Assembly: GCF_013376475.1 (NCBI RefSeq) | Contig: NZ_CP045508.1 | Span: forward strand, 4,091,852-4,155,851 | Length of the DNA: 64,000 nt | Reading direction: 5' to 3' | Origin: Desulfolutivibrio sulfoxidireducens | GTDB lineage: Bacteria > Desulfobacterota > Desulfovibrionia > Desulfovibrionales > Desulfovibrionaceae | Shown: one piece after another, positions 46,036-55,784 of the stretch | Position numbering within the stretch: the stretch's first letter is position 1 | Layout of the letters: each line of letters starts with the position of its first letter | Translations under genes and position numbers: made by a program | The notes under the pieces: model-generated | Database searches by the model: none | The model's input: only the letters and a program-made list of their open reading frames with translations | What the model was told of the DNA's origin: nothing

Positions 46036-46698
46036 ATGCTGATCAAGGACTGGATGACCAAGGACCCGGTCGTGGCCAAGACCGGCACGTCCATCATGAA
46101 GGCCGCCAAGCTCATGAAGGAGAACAAGATCCGTCGCCTGCCCGTGGTGGACGACGACGGCCGGCTGGTGGGCATGATCTCCGACCGGGACATCAAGGAG
46201 GCCTCGCCGTCCAAGGCCACCACCCTGGACATGCACGAGCTCTACTACCTGCTCTCCGAGATCAAGGTCGCGGACATCATGACAAAAAAACCCCTGGCCA
46301 TCACCCCGGACGAGCCTGTGGAGCGGGCCGCGGTGATCATGATGCGCAACCGCATCGGCGGGCTGCCCGTGGTGGACGCCGAGAGCAAGGTGGTGGGGAT
46401 CATCACCGACAGCGACGTGTTCAAGGTTTTGATCAGCATCACCGGCGTGTTGACCGGCGGCGTGCAAATGGCCTTCAGCCTGCCCAACGCCGAGGGGGGA
46501 CTGAAGAACGTGCTCGACGACTTGAAGGCCCAGGACTGCCGCATCATGTCCATCCTGACTTCCTACCCCCCGGCCGAGCAGGACAAGCGCCACGTCTACA
46601 TCCGCATCCAGGACCTGGAGGACGCGCCCCTGCAACGGCTGGTGGACATGCTCAAGGGCAAATACGAGCTTCTGTATTGGTCCAGGGACAACGCCTAA
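46036..46698 (+). CDS. CBS-pair and ACT-domain regulatory protein (AcuB-like)
   Basis: A 220-residue protein. Two CBS motifs: MLIKDWMTKDPVVAKTGTSI with IRRLPVVDDDGRLVGMISDR, and VADIMTKKPLAITPDEPVER with GGLPVVDAESKVVGIITDSD. A C-terminal ACT-like part begins about residue 140 (GGVQMAFSLPNAEGGLKNVL). CBS domains usually bind adenine nucleotides, so it likely reports energy or ligand status. AAGGAG precedes the ATG. Its target is unknown. Confidence 0.9.
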   Translation: MLIKDWMTKDPVVAKTGTSIMKAAKLMKENKIRRLPVVDDDGRLVGMISDRDIKEASPSKATTLDMHELYYLLSEIKVADIMTKKPLAITPDEPVERAAVIMMRNRIGGLPVVDAESKVVGIITDSDVFKVLISITGVLTGGVQMAFSLPNAEGGLKNVLDDLKAQDCRIMSILTSYPPAEQDKRHVYIRIQDLEDAPLQRLVDMLKGKYELLYWSRDNA

Positions 46699-46766
46699 CA
46701 TCGCGTTCAAGAAACACCGTTTTCAGTGGCCGGATTCCCTGGGATTCGCCACACGAGGGAGGCTGC

Positions 46767-47117
46767 GTGAAGGTCATCGACTACCGTGACGTCGCGCCGA
46801 CGGACTTTCCATCTCCGGCTGTGGGAACCACGGGCCGGGTGCTGCTGGGCAAGGCCGACGGCGCGGCCAACTTCTGCATGCGGATGATCGAGTTCGCGCC
46901 AGGCGGGGAAACCTCGCGGCACAGCCATCCCTGGGAGCACGAACAGTTCGTGCACGCGGGCACGGGCCAGGTGTTCATCGAGGATCGCTGGCACGACATG
47001 AAGCCGGGGAGCGTGGCGTTTATTCCCTCCGGGGTCACCCACCAGATCCGGAACACCGGGACCACGCCCCTTCTGGTCGTGTGCCTGGTGCCGCCCTTCG
47101 CCCCGGAATTGCTTTAG
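46767..47117 (+). CDS. Cupin-domain protein
   Basis: A 116-residue single cupin with the metal-ligand motif GGETSRHSHPWEHEQFVHAG and the second motif PGSVAFIPSGVTHQIRN. It starts at a GTG with GGGAGG four bases upstream. It follows the CBS-ACT gene by 68 bases, and the two may be cotranscribed. Enzyme or binding role is not known. Its stop overlaps the stop of yjbQ by 4 bp. Confidence 0.88.
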   Translation: MKVIDYRDVAPTDFPSPAVGTTGRVLLGKADGAANFCMRMIEFAPGGETSRHSHPWEHEQFVHAGTGQVFIEDRWHDMKPGSVAFIPSGVTHQIRNTGTTPLLVVCLVPPFAPELL

Positions 47118-47533
47118 CCGCGCGCCGCGTCGTTTTCGATGGTCCCCAGCCACTGCGCCCACAGCCGTCGGGAGCGGGGACCGTCGAATTCGCAGAAAAA
47201 GACCCCCTGCCAGGTCCCAAGCTGGAGTTTCCCGCCGCTGACGATCAGGGTCAGGCTGGGGCCGAACAGGCTGGTCTTGATGTGGGCGTCGCTGTTGCCC
47301 TCGGCGTGGCGGTACGGGCCGCTTCGGGGCACGAGCGTGCGTAGCGCGGCCAGTATGTCCGCCACCACGCTCTCGTCGGCATTCTCGTTGATGGTCAGGC
47401 AGGCCGAGGTGTGCGGGCAATGCACCACCAGGAGGCCCTCGTCAAAGCCATTATCGGCCACCAACTCCTGCAACTGTCGAGTGATCGAAAGCATCTCCTC
47501 CCGCCTTCCCGTCCTGATGTTCAGGATGTCCAC
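47114..47533 (-). CDS. yjbQ: YjbQ/UPF0047 family protein
   Basis: A 139-residue protein with HCPHTSACLTINENAD, YRHAEGNSDAHIKTSLFGPS and LGTWQGVFFCEFDGPRSRRL, the full UPF0047 signature. Members have weak thiamine-phosphate synthase activity, so a thiamine link is possible but unproven here. It follows motE by 29 bp on the same strand and may be part of that transcript. Confidence 0.93.
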   Translation of the reverse strand: MDILNIRTGRREEMLSITRQLQELVADNGFDEGLLVVHCPHTSACLTINENADESVVADILAALRTLVPRSGPYRHAEGNSDAHIKTSLFGPSLTLIVSGGKLQLGTWQGVFFCEFDGPRSRRLWAQWLGTIENDAARG

Positions 47534-47562
47534 GGACGCCCTCCTTGCGTGCTCGACGCGGA

Positions 47563-48240
47563 TTACTGTCCCGGAGCCATGCCCGGTTCCGGCATTTCGG
47601 GCGGCAATTGCATCTTGGTAAGCTGCTCCGAAAGCGTGGCGGCCTTTTTGGCCGAGACCCCGGTGAGGATCTCCCCGGCCTGACGGCCCTTCATTCCGGC
47701 CAAAATCTTGACGGCGATGCGTTCGTCCAGGGTCTCAAGGACCGCGGCGGCCTGTTTCGGTTTCATGTTGGTGTACACGTCAATGAGGTGCCTAAGCTTC
47801 TCGTCCTTGGTCTGCTGGGCCTGATCGAGCATGGTCTTGAGGGTGGCCTCCAGCGCCGCCAGTTCCTTGACCCTCTGGTCGAGTTTGGACTCCAGATCGC
47901 TGATGGCCCGCTCGCGACGGTCGAGTTCCTCCTTGCGTTTGGCAAGCTCCTGCCAGTCCAGGACCCCGGGGGGGCCGGCCTGCTTTTCGGCCGGGGCGGG
48001 TTTGGGCTCGTCCGGTTTCGGGGTCTGGGCCAGGGCCTTTGGCACGCCCATGACCGAGGCCACCACCGTATGGCCCTCCTGCCTGACCGTCTCCGGAACC
48101 AGGGCGTCGATGCCCAGAAAAAGCAGCACGCCAAGTTTGATGGCGGCCAAAAAAACCAGGGCGGTCAGCACCTTCGACAGCCTGGGGGCAGCCCCCAGCC
48201 GCCGGGCCTCATGCCGGGCCTGTCTCCCCAAACCGGGCAT
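47563..48240 (-). CDS. motE: MotE-like flagellar motor protein
   Basis: A 225-residue protein: cytoplasmic N-terminus, one membrane helix (VLTALVFLAAIKLGVLLFLG), a Pro-rich periplasmic stretch, a coiled coil (KRKEELDRRERAISDLESKL, VKELAALEATLKTMLDQAQQ) and a MotE/MgtE-N-like end with YTNMKPKQAAAVLETLDERI and ILAGMKGRQAGEILTGVSAK. MotE chaperones motor proteins in some bacteria. The start at 48240 has GGAG four bases upstream and overlaps fliJ by 32 bp; an ATG at 48291 would overlap by 83. The order fliJ-motE supports a flagellar role. Confidence 0.82.
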   Translation of the reverse strand: MPGLGRQARHEARRLGAAPRLSKVLTALVFLAAIKLGVLLFLGIDALVPETVRQEGHTVVASVMGVPKALAQTPKPDEPKPAPAEKQAGPPGVLDWQELAKRKEELDRRERAISDLESKLDQRVKELAALEATLKTMLDQAQQTKDEKLRHLIDVYTNMKPKQAAAVLETLDERIAVKILAGMKGRQAGEILTGVSAKKAATLSEQLTKMQLPPEMPEPGMAPGQ

Positions 48241-48682
48241 CCTCTCCGGCGAGGTGCCCGCTGTCATACCGGACGACTGCCATTTCGTCATTTTGCTTCT
48301 GCTCCCTTAGACCCTCTTCCCGGGCATGCCGCGCGGCCTGCTTGGCCTTGAGCTTTTCCAGAAGTTTGCGCTCCGTGGAACGCGCGAGCACCACAGCCCG
48401 TCGCCGGGAGACCTCCTCGGCGGCCTGCCGCAGGGCGACCACGGCCGTGGCCATATCCTGCTCCAGGCGTTTCCCGTACGCCCGCCACAGCCAGATGTCC
48501 GCCACCGTAAGGTCCTTTTTGGCTTCCAGGGCCGTCATGTGTTTGGCCATGGCCGCTTTCAGACCGGTCACAGCCTTTTCCCTGGCGACATGCACCGTGA
48601 GCGCCTTGGCCAGTTCCATCTTGGCCTGCTCTTCGAGTTGGACCCGGTAGTCCAGGATTTTTTCGAGTCCGAATCGGAACAT
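48209..48682 (-). CDS. fliJ: Flagellar export protein FliJ-like
   Basis: A 157-residue, almost wholly coiled-coil protein starting MFRFGLEKILDYRVQLEEQA, the characteristic FliJ N-terminus. It then continues with alanine- and charge-rich helices. FliJ is a chaperone-escort component of the flagellar type III export ATPase. The start at 48682 lacks a strong ribosome-binding site, and an upstream extension is not FliJ-like. It overlaps motE on the same strand. Confidence 0.85.
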   Translation of the reverse strand: MFRFGLEKILDYRVQLEEQAKMELAKALTVHVAREKAVTGLKAAMAKHMTALEAKKDLTVADIWLWRAYGKRLEQDMATAVVALRQAAEEVSRRRAVVLARSTERKLLEKLKAKQAARHAREEGLREQKQNDEMAVVRYDSGHLAGEDARFGETGPA

Positions 48683-48926
48683 GACCGTGCCCGCTGGTTG
48701 GCGGTTTGCCTCTTCAAGGGATAACCCGCCAGGCATTCAGCAATAACCGGGCCAGGAATCACCCCCGCCCTGGCCCGGACGGCCCCGACAACCCGAGGCT
48801 TTCGGGCTCGCCGGCCGGAAATTTGACTTTATACCGCAAATGGAGTGAACTTCAAACAGCCGGGGCCACCCACCGAGTCCGGTCGCCGGCTTGACCATGA
48901 ACCTCACTCCCCCCGCGGAGAGCATC

Positions 48927-49430
48927 ATGAAACATATACTGCCCGTGCTGGCCATCCTGGCCTTTTCTCTTTTTTGCCTTCCGCCCGAGGCGCAGGCCCA
49001 GAATGCGCCGAACATCAAGGAAAGCATCAACACCTTCATGCATTATTTCAACGAAACCGTGGTGCAAAGCCTCCAGGTGCAAGAGATACTTAAAGAAGAA
49101 GGCCTCTCCGATGCCGACACCCTGTTTTTCTTTGATTTGACCAGCCGCCTTGACAAGACCCTTGGCTTCGTCATGAATCTTCGAGACCTCTACTTTTTGT
49201 ACGGAAAAACAACGTATTGCTTCACAAAGGACGAACGGAAATACATCCTGGACCGTATTGACAATATCAGCGGCGCGCTCAAAACGATTGCCGAGAATAC
49301 CTATTTCCTTGATGCCTCCGATGCTCAGGAGGCTCCGGACAAAAGGCGCGCTGAAAATATGACCCGATTCAAGGACAGAGTGGACCGCCTCAGGGCCTTT
49401 ATCGAGACCTCCCTGCATATCTTCCGTTAA
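48927..49430 (+). CDS. Secreted hypothetical protein
   Basis: A 167-residue precursor with a Sec signal peptide (ILPVLAILAFSLFCLPPEAQ, likely cleavage near AQAQ). The mature part is alpha-helical with no recognised domain: INTFMHYFNETVVQSLQVQE, FFDLTSRLDKTLGFVMNLRD, LYGKTTYCFTKDERKYILDR. It holds one cysteine and many aromatic residues. It is AT-richer than its neighbours, and no operon partner is evident. GGAG before the ATG supports expression. I do not recognise the family. Confidence 0.75.
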   Translation: MKHILPVLAILAFSLFCLPPEAQAQNAPNIKESINTFMHYFNETVVQSLQVQEILKEEGLSDADTLFFFDLTSRLDKTLGFVMNLRDLYFLYGKTTYCFTKDERKYILDRIDNISGALKTIAENTYFLDASDAQEAPDKRRAENMTRFKDRVDRLRAFIETSLHIFR

Positions 49431-49611
49431 ATGGCGGTCACTCGTGTCGCGTAAAAAAACGCATGAACTGTTGTATTGAATACAAACTCATCATGCTCCG
49501 TGGTTCCGTGTCAGCCAACATCATTGTTGCGTGACGGACCCCACGCCTGGCCCCACAGCCCGTGAGACGACGCGGCCCGGCCGCGTGCTCGCAACCCGTC
49601 CGGAGCCGCTC

Positions 49612-50802
49612 ATGCCCCACGCGCCGCCCCCCCTGCCGGACGGACCGGCCGACGCGCCACTTACGGCCCACGTTGCCCGCCGGGCCCTGACCATGGTCCC
49701 GGGCGCCCGGCCCCTGGACAACGCCGCCGTGGTGGTCCGGGGCCGGGAGATCGTGGCCGTGGGCCCCCGCCGAGCCCTCCTCAAGGGCTTTTCCGGCCCC
49801 GTCCTGGACCACGGCGAGGCCACCCTCCTGCCCGGCCTGATCAACGCCCACTGCCATCTCGAACTGTCCCATTTGCGCGGTCGGATTCCCCCCGGCCTGG
49901 GATTCGCCGGATGGGTGCGAAAACTCGTCTCGTCGCCCATGGGGGCCTTCGACCAGGATGCCGTCACGGCGGCGGTACGGGGGATGGCCGCGGCGGGCAC
50001 GGTGGGCGTGGCCGACATCGCCACCCGCCACGCCGGCGCGGCGGCCCGGGTCCTGGCCCGGGAGGGCCTTCAGGCCCTCGTGTTTTTCGAGGAGTTCGGC
50101 TTTGCGCCCCCGGCCGGTCCCGGCCCGGACTGGCCAGCCGACCTGGACGAACCTGCCGGGGAGGGGAGCGTCACGGTCTCCGTGGCCGGACACGCCCTGT
50201 ATTCCACCCATCCGGACCGCCTGCGCGCGGCCAAGGCCTGGACCCTGCGCCACAGCAGGCCCTTTTCCATCCATCTGGCCGAACACGAGGGCGAGGTGCG
50301 GCTTCTTCGCGACGGAACCGGGGAATTCGCGGAACTTTTGCGCGCCCGCGTCCTGCCGCCCGATTTCCGTCCGCCCGGCTGTTCCCCGGTGCGCCATGCC
50401 GACCGCCTCGGACTCCTGGACGAGCATACCCTGGCCGTGCATGCCGTCCATCTCGACGACCGCGACGTGCAAACCCTGATCGGGCGAGGCACGGCGATCT
50501 GTCTGTGTCCACGCAGCAACGCCTTCATCGGCGTGGGCCGGGCTCCGTGGGAAAGATTCCTTTCGGCCGGGGCCCGCCTGTGCCTGGGCACGGACAGTCT
50601 GGCTTCGAACCAGGACCTTGACCTGTGGAACGAAGTCCGGTATCTTTTACAAAATAGTACCTGTTTCTCCCTGCCGGACGTTTTGGCCGCCCTGACCGTG
50701 ACCCCGGCCCGGGCCCTGGGCCAGGAAAAAACCATGGGAATGCTTGCGCCGGGCATGCGTTCCGGGGTGACCCTCCTTCCCGGCGACCTCGTGGACGCGT
50801 AA
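49612..50802 (+). CDS. Metal-dependent amidohydrolase (TRZ/ATZ-like)
   Basis: A 396-residue member of the amidohydrolase superfamily. Metal-binding HCHLELSHLRG with LINA before it, HLAEHEGE, HAVHLDDRD and GTDSLASNQDLDLW match the chlorohydrolase/cytosine deaminase-like branch that works on N-heterocycles such as S-adenosylhomocysteine or 5'-deoxyadenosine. The exact substrate is open. GGAG before ATG 49612 sets the start. It ends just before the Rex-like operator of sat. Confidence 0.88.
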   Translation: MPHAPPPLPDGPADAPLTAHVARRALTMVPGARPLDNAAVVVRGREIVAVGPRRALLKGFSGPVLDHGEATLLPGLINAHCHLELSHLRGRIPPGLGFAGWVRKLVSSPMGAFDQDAVTAAVRGMAAAGTVGVADIATRHAGAAARVLAREGLQALVFFEEFGFAPPAGPGPDWPADLDEPAGEGSVTVSVAGHALYSTHPDRLRAAKAWTLRHSRPFSIHLAEHEGEVRLLRDGTGEFAELLRARVLPPDFRPPGCSPVRHADRLGLLDEHTLAVHAVHLDDRDVQTLIGRGTAICLCPRSNAFIGVGRAPWERFLSAGARLCLGTDSLASNQDLDLWNEVRYLLQNSTCFSLPDVLAALTVTPARALGQEKTMGMLAPGMRSGVTLLPGDLVDA

Positions 50803-50815
50803 AAAAATTTTCCGC

Positions 50816-50829
50816 GTGAAAAATTTCAC
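50816..50829. promoter_or_regulatory. Candidate Rex operator upstream of sat
   Basis: GTGAAAAATTTCAC is a hyphenated palindrome (GTGAA-N4-TTCAC) that matches the core of the Rex consensus TTGTGAA-N4-TTCACAA. It lies between the amidohydrolase stop and the sat start. Rex senses the NADH/NAD ratio, and sat has been reported as a Rex target in Desulfovibrio. The flanks outside the core match less well. Confidence 0.6.
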
Positions 50830-50858
50830 TTTCTCCTCAAAAACAGGCTTTCCGGGGC

Positions 50859-50887
50859 TTGGTATTCTTGACGCCCTCATGTATATC
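50859..50887 (+). promoter_or_regulatory. Candidate sat promoter
   Basis: TTGGTA and TATATC are separated by 17 bases, about 100 bases before the sat start codon and 30 bases after the Rex-like palindrome. The match is moderate. Confidence 0.4.
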
Positions 50888-50984
50888 TTTTTCGCGCGAA
50901 GATTTTCAGCGCCCGCGCCGTGCGGTTTTTTTGCCCCCGGCGCGTTGAATGATCGCGAAAAAATCCATTGTAAGGAGGCGTTAC

Positions 50985-52277
50985 ATGTCCAAGTTGGTTC
51001 CGCCGCATGGAGGCAAAGGCCTTGTCATCAAACTGCTCGAAGGCGCCGCCAAGGAAGCCGAATTGAAGAAGGCCGCCGGCCTGAAGAAGATCGAGATCAC
51101 CGCCCAGGAAAAGGGCGACCTGATCATGATCGGCATCGGCGGGTTCTCCCCGCTGGACGGCTTCATGACCAAGGCCGACTGGAAGAGCGTGTGCGAGAAA
51201 ATGACCCTGACCGACGGCACCTTCTGGCCGGTCCCGGTCATGCTCGCCGTGACCGCCGAGGATGCCGCGGCCATCAAGGAAGGCCAGGAGATCACCCTGG
51301 AGCGCAAGGGTGAAATCTTCGCCACCATGAAGGTCACCGAGAAGTTCGAGCTGTCCAAGGACGAGCTGAAAAAGGAATGTGAGCTGGTCTACAAGGGCGC
51401 CGGCGACGATTCCGCCGACGACAAGTTCTGGAAGATCGCCGAGGCGGAGCATCCCGGCGTGAAGATGGTCATGGAGCGCAAGGCCGTGTGCCTGGCCGGC
51501 CCGGTCAACGTGCTGTCCGAGGGCGAATACCCGACCAAGTACAAGGGCGTGTACCTGCGTCCGGCCGAGACCCGCAAGATCTTCGACGAGAAGGGCTGGA
51601 AGAACGTGGCCGCCCTGCAGTTGCGCAACCCCATGCACCGTTCCCACGAGTTCTTGTGCAAGATCGCCGTGGAAGTCTGCGACGGCGTCATCATCCACTC
51701 CCTGATCGGCAACCTCAAGCCGGGCGACATTCCGGCCGAGGTGCGCGTGGAGTGCATCGACACCCTGGTCAAGGGCTACTTCGTGGAAAAGCACGTGGTC
51801 CAGGGCGGCTACCCCCTCGACATGCGCTACGCCGGTCCCCGCGAGGCCCTGTTGCACGCCACCTTCCGTCAGAACTACGGCGTCAACAAGATGATCATCG
51901 GCCGTGACCACGCCGGCGTGGGCGACTTCTACGGCATGTTCGAGGCCCAGGAAATCTTCGACCGCATCCCGTACAAAGAGGACGCCTGCCCGGATCCCGG
52001 CAAGGCCCTGCTGTGCGAGCCGCTGAAGATCGACTGGACCTTCTACTGCTTCAAGTGCGACGGCATGGCCTCCCTGCGCACCTGCCCGCACTCCAAGGAA
52101 GATCGCGTCATCCTGTCCGGAACCAAGCTGCGCAAGATGCTCTCAGAGGGCGGCGAGATCCCGGATCACTTCGGCCGCGACGAGGTCCTGACCATCCTGC
52201 GCAAGTACTACGAAGGTCTGACCGAGAAGGTCGAGATCAAGATGCAGGGCGCCGCCAGTGGCGAGGCCTTGAAGTAA
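50985..52277 (+). CDS. sat: Sulfate adenylyltransferase (ATP sulfurylase), dissimilatory type
   Basis: Activates sulfate to adenosine-5'-phosphosulfate, the first step of sulfate respiration, in the cytoplasm. The 430-residue protein has [17 protein letters not shown] for nucleotide binding and [15 protein letters not shown], and the cysteine cluster [20 protein letters not shown] near residues 354-374, which binds zinc (or cobalt) in known Desulfovibrio enzymes. A strong AAGGAGG precedes the ATG. It stands alone, without an adjacent APS reductase, and ends at a strong terminator. The upstream palindrome suggests redox control. Confidence 0.97.
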   Translation: MSKLVPPHGGKGLVIKLLEGAAKEAELKKAAGLKKIEITAQEKGDLIMIGIGGFSPLDGFMTKADWKSVCEKMTLTDGTFWPVPVMLAVTAEDAAAIKEGQEITLERKGEIFATMKVTEKFELSKDELKKECELVYKGAGDDSADDKFWKIAEAEHPGVKMVMERKAVCLAGPVNVLSEGEYPTKYKGVYLRPAETRKIFDEKGWKNVAALQLRNPMHRSHEFLCKIAVEVCDGVIIHSLIGNLKPGDIPAEVRVECIDTLVKGYFVEKHVVQGGYPLDMRYAGPREALLHATFRQNYGVNKMIIGRDHAGVGDFYGMFEAQEIFDRIPYKEDACPDPGKALLCEPLKIDWTFYCFKCDGMASLRTCPHSKEDRVILSGTKLRKMLSEGGEIPDHFGRDEVLTILRKYYEGLTEKVEIKMQGAASGEALK

Positions 52278-52593
52278 GTCCGCCGGATTTTTCCGGTCTT
52301 TGGCCCGGAAGCGGATCTGGTTGGGGGGGACGCCATGTCCCCCCCTTTTTTGTCCGGCCCCGGAACGGAAAGAAGCCGTGTTTTGCCGCGCTGTTGTTGA
52401 CAATTTGGGGAAATCGGGTCAAGGTCCCAAATCCACAACGCCGCTAAAAAGACCACAGCGGCACGCCTTTTGGGCGCATTTCGGAGATGAGGCCTTTTTT
52501 CCAAGGCATTTTCAGGGGCTCGCGGGCGAGCCGAGGGAAAGGGCATACGGAAGCGGTCCCGGCCACACGGGACGCACCAGGGACGGTTCATTC
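52278..52593. other. Interval between sat and the amino-acid ABC transporter
   Basis: Holds the sat terminator and then about 240 bases leading to glnQ. A TTGACA at 52397-52402 could be a -35 element, but no good -10 lies at the right spacing. The rest shows no gene. Confidence 0.5.
52323..52351 (+). terminator. Intrinsic terminator of sat
   Basis: GGGGGGGAC, loop GCCAT, GTCCCCCCC, then six T. It is 45 bases past the sat stop codon. Confidence 0.93.
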
Positions 52594-53322
<729 letters not shown>

Positions 53323-53370
53323 CGCACGCCTCGCGCGACATCGCCCACCTCAACCACAGGAGGAACCCCC

Positions 53371-54186
53371 ATGCGCAAAACAGTACTGTTTCTGGCCCTG
53401 GCGGCCATGCTGGTCCTGGCCGCGTCCCCGGCCCTGGCCGGAAAGGTCGACGACGTCAAGGCCCGGGGCACGCTCATCGCCGGCGTGAAGGACTCCCAGC
53501 CCCCCTTCGGTTTCGTGGATGAAAAAACCAACCAGATCGCGGGCTTCGAGATCGACATCTGCAAGGCCCTGGCCGACAGGCTGGGCGTCAAGCTGGAAAC
53601 CAAGCCCGTGACCTCCTCCACCCGCATCCCCATGCTCACTCAGGGGGCCATCGACATCGTGGCCGCCACCATGACCCACCAGAAAGGCCGCGAGGACCAG
53701 GTCGATTTCTCGATCACCTACTTCATGACCGGCCAGAAGCTTCTGGTCAAAAAGGACGGCGGCATCAAGGGCGTCAAGGACCTGGCCGGCAAGAAGGTCG
53801 GTTCGGTCAAGGGCTCCACCTCCGAACAGAACGTCAAAAAGGCCCAGCCCGAATGCACCGTCATCTCGTTTGAGACCTACCCCGAGGCCTTTTTGGCCCT
53901 CAAGCAGGGCAAGGTCGAGGCCGTGACCACCGATGAAAGCATCCTGGTGGGCCTGCAGAACAGCGACGACAAGCCCGGGGATTTCGCCATCGTGGGCGAA
54001 TACATCTCCCCCGAGCCCTACGGCCTGGGCGTCGCCGAAAACGACTCCGACTTCCGCGACTTCGTCAACCTGGCCCTCATGGACATGTGGGCCTCCGGCG
54101 AATACCAGAAGATCTACGAGAAGTGGTTCGGCAAGGACACCAAGTTCTTCATTCCCCTGGAATGGAAGATGGAGATGTGGCCGTAA
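53371..54186 (+). CDS. Periplasmic amino-acid binding protein (family 3)
   Basis: A 271-residue precursor with a Sec signal (TVLFLALAAMLVLAASPALA) and no lipobox. The mature domain has GTLIAGVKDSQPPFGFVDEK, IAGFEIDICKALADRLGVKL and MLTQGAIDIVAATMTHQKGR, the family 3 solute-binding signature. It ends with IYEKWFGKDTKFFIPLEWKM. Close to GltI/GlnH-like proteins. The following hairpin probably keeps its message level above that of the permeases. Confidence 0.94.
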   Translation: MRKTVLFLALAAMLVLAASPALAGKVDDVKARGTLIAGVKDSQPPFGFVDEKTNQIAGFEIDICKALADRLGVKLETKPVTSSTRIPMLTQGAIDIVAATMTHQKGREDQVDFSITYFMTGQKLLVKKDGGIKGVKDLAGKKVGSVKGSTSEQNVKKAQPECTVISFETYPEAFLALKQGKVEAVTTDESILVGLQNSDDKPGDFAIVGEYISPEPYGLGVAENDSDFRDFVNLALMDMWASGEYQKIYEKWFGKDTKFFIPLEWKMEMWP

Positions 54187-54193
54187 ACCGCTT

Positions 54194-54228
54194 CCTTCCG
54201 CCCGCCGGGGCCCCCGGCGGGCGGAAGG
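54194..54228. promoter_or_regulatory. 17-bp hairpin between binding protein and permease genes
   Basis: CCTTCCGCCCGCCGGGG and its exact complement are separated by one base. It lies eight bases after the binding-protein stop codon and has no T-tract. Such hairpins in transporter operons stabilise the upstream message and lower downstream expression, so it probably sets the ratio of binding protein to permease. Confidence 0.8.
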
Positions 54229-54373
54229 TCCCGCGCCGCTTCGCGCCGTGCCCCGGGACGCACCCGTTCCGGGACCCGACCCGAACCATCGCGGCAAACA
54301 CCCCCGACGCCCCGAACAACCGCAACCGCCCCGCCGGTTTTTTCCCGCCCGGGCAGGCCGTGGAGACGCGTGA

Positions 54374-55075
54374 TTGAGCTACACCGTTGATTTCGGACTG
54401 GTCTTTTCCGAACCGTACTCCGGCTGGATCGTGGACGGGCTGATCACCACCCTGAAGATCTCCGCCGTGTCCATCGTCTTTTCCCTGATTCTCGGAACGA
54501 TCATCGCCGTCTTCCGTCTGTCCCGGGTCAAGCCCCTGGTCTGGTTCAGCCTGGGATTCACCGAATTTTTCCGAAACACGCCCCTTCTGGTGCAGATATT
54601 TTTCTGGTACTTCGGCTCCCACGCCGTGCTGCCCGATTTCGTCAACAAGTGGCTCTACAAGCAGGATTTCGAGTTCGCCGCCGGGGTCATCGCGCTTACC
54701 GTGTATACCGCCGCCTTCATCGCCGAGGAGGTCCGGTCCGGCGTCTTCGCCATCCCCAAAACCCAACTCGAGGCCTCACGGGCCTGCGGCCTGTCCTTTC
54801 TCCAGGCCATGGGCTACGTCATCCTGCCCCAGGCCTTCCGCATCGTCATTCCGCCCCTGATCTCCCAGTTCTTGAACCTCATCAAAAACTCATCCCTGGT
54901 CATGACCATCGGCGTCATGGACCTGACCTATATGGCCCGCCAGATCGAGGCCCACACCTTCCACGGCTTCGAGGCCTTCACCGCCGCGACCTGCATCTAC
55001 CTGACCATCTCGCTGATCGTCTCCTACGCCATCAACCTGTACAACACACGAATCCTTCGGGTCGTCACGCGCTAG
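54374..55075 (+). CDS. Polar amino-acid ABC transporter permease (GltJ-like)
   Basis: A 233-residue inner-membrane permease. About five helices, with FRLSRVKPLVWFSLGFTEFF, RNTPLLVQIFFWYFG and the coupling loop EASRACGLSFLQAMGYVILP that docks on the ATPase. It starts at TTG with GGAG nine bases upstream; no in-frame ATG fits. It is paired with the next gene as the two halves of the channel. Confidence 0.9.
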   Translation: MSYTVDFGLVFSEPYSGWIVDGLITTLKISAVSIVFSLILGTIIAVFRLSRVKPLVWFSLGFTEFFRNTPLLVQIFFWYFGSHAVLPDFVNKWLYKQDFEFAAGVIALTVYTAAFIAEEVRSGVFAIPKTQLEASRACGLSFLQAMGYVILPQAFRIVIPPLISQFLNLIKNSSLVMTIGVMDLTYMARQIEAHTFHGFEAFTAATCIYLTISLIVSYAINLYNTRILRVVTR

Positions 55076-55088
55076 CGGAGCACACACC

Positions 55089-55784
55089 GTGCATTGGAAC
55101 GTCATAACCAACAACATCGGCTACTTCCTCGTGGGAGCCTACCCAGTCGGCCCCCTGGGGGGGCTGGCCATGAGCATCCTTTTGGCCCTGGGCGGCATCT
55201 TCGGTGCCTTTTGGCTCGGCCTGCTCGTCGGGCTCATGCGCATCTCCAAGAGCCGCACCGCCCGAAACTTCGCCCTGGTCTACACCGAAATCATCCGTGG
55301 CACCCCTCTGCTCATGGTCATCTTTTGGTTCTACTTCCTGGCCCCCATCGCCTTCGGGCACACCCTGCCCGAGGCCGAAAGCGCGCTTATCGCCCTTATC
55401 GTCTTCACCAGCGCCTACATCGCCGAAATCGTGCGCGCCGGCGTCGAGTCCCTGCCCAAAGGGCAATCCGAGGCCGCCCGGGGCACGGGCCTTAGCCGCT
55501 ACCAGGCCATGCGCCACGTCATCCTGCCCCAGGCCCTGTTCAACATGATTCCCTCCTTCGTGAACCAGTTCGTGTCCCTGACCAAGGACACCTCCCTGGC
55601 CTTTATCATCGGGGTCAACGAACTCACCAAGGCCGCCACCCAGGTCAACAACCGCACCTTAAACGCCCCCACCGAAATATTCATCACCATCGCCGTGCTC
55701 TATTTCATCATCTGCTACGTCCTGACCGCCCTCTCCCGCCGCCTGGAAAAACGCATCAACCGCTATCAGGCCCGCGACCGCTGA
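55089..55784 (+). CDS. Polar amino-acid ABC transporter permease (GltK-like)
   Basis: A 231-residue permease with YTEIIRGTPLLMVIFWFYFL and EAARGTGLSRYQAMRHVILP, the coupling loop. It starts at a GTG 13 bases after the previous stop codon. Together with the upstream genes it completes the importer. The C-terminal part has a short Arg-rich tail (RRLEKRINRYQARDR). Confidence 0.9.
   Translation: MHWNVITNNIGYFLVGAYPVGPLGGLAMSILLALGGIFGAFWLGLLVGLMRISKSRTARNFALVYTEIIRGTPLLMVIFWFYFLAPIAFGHTLPEAESALIALIVFTSAYIAEIVRAGVESLPKGQSEAARGTGLSRYQAMRHVILPQALFNMIPSFVNQFVSLTKDTSLAFIIGVNELTKAATQVNNRTLNAPTEIFITIAVLYFIICYVLTALSRRLEKRINRYQARDR

Noticed and set aside
50868..50887. TTGACG with TATATC as the sat promoter
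   Set aside because: The spacing is only 8 bases; the TTGGTA/TATATC pair with 17 bases is more plausible.
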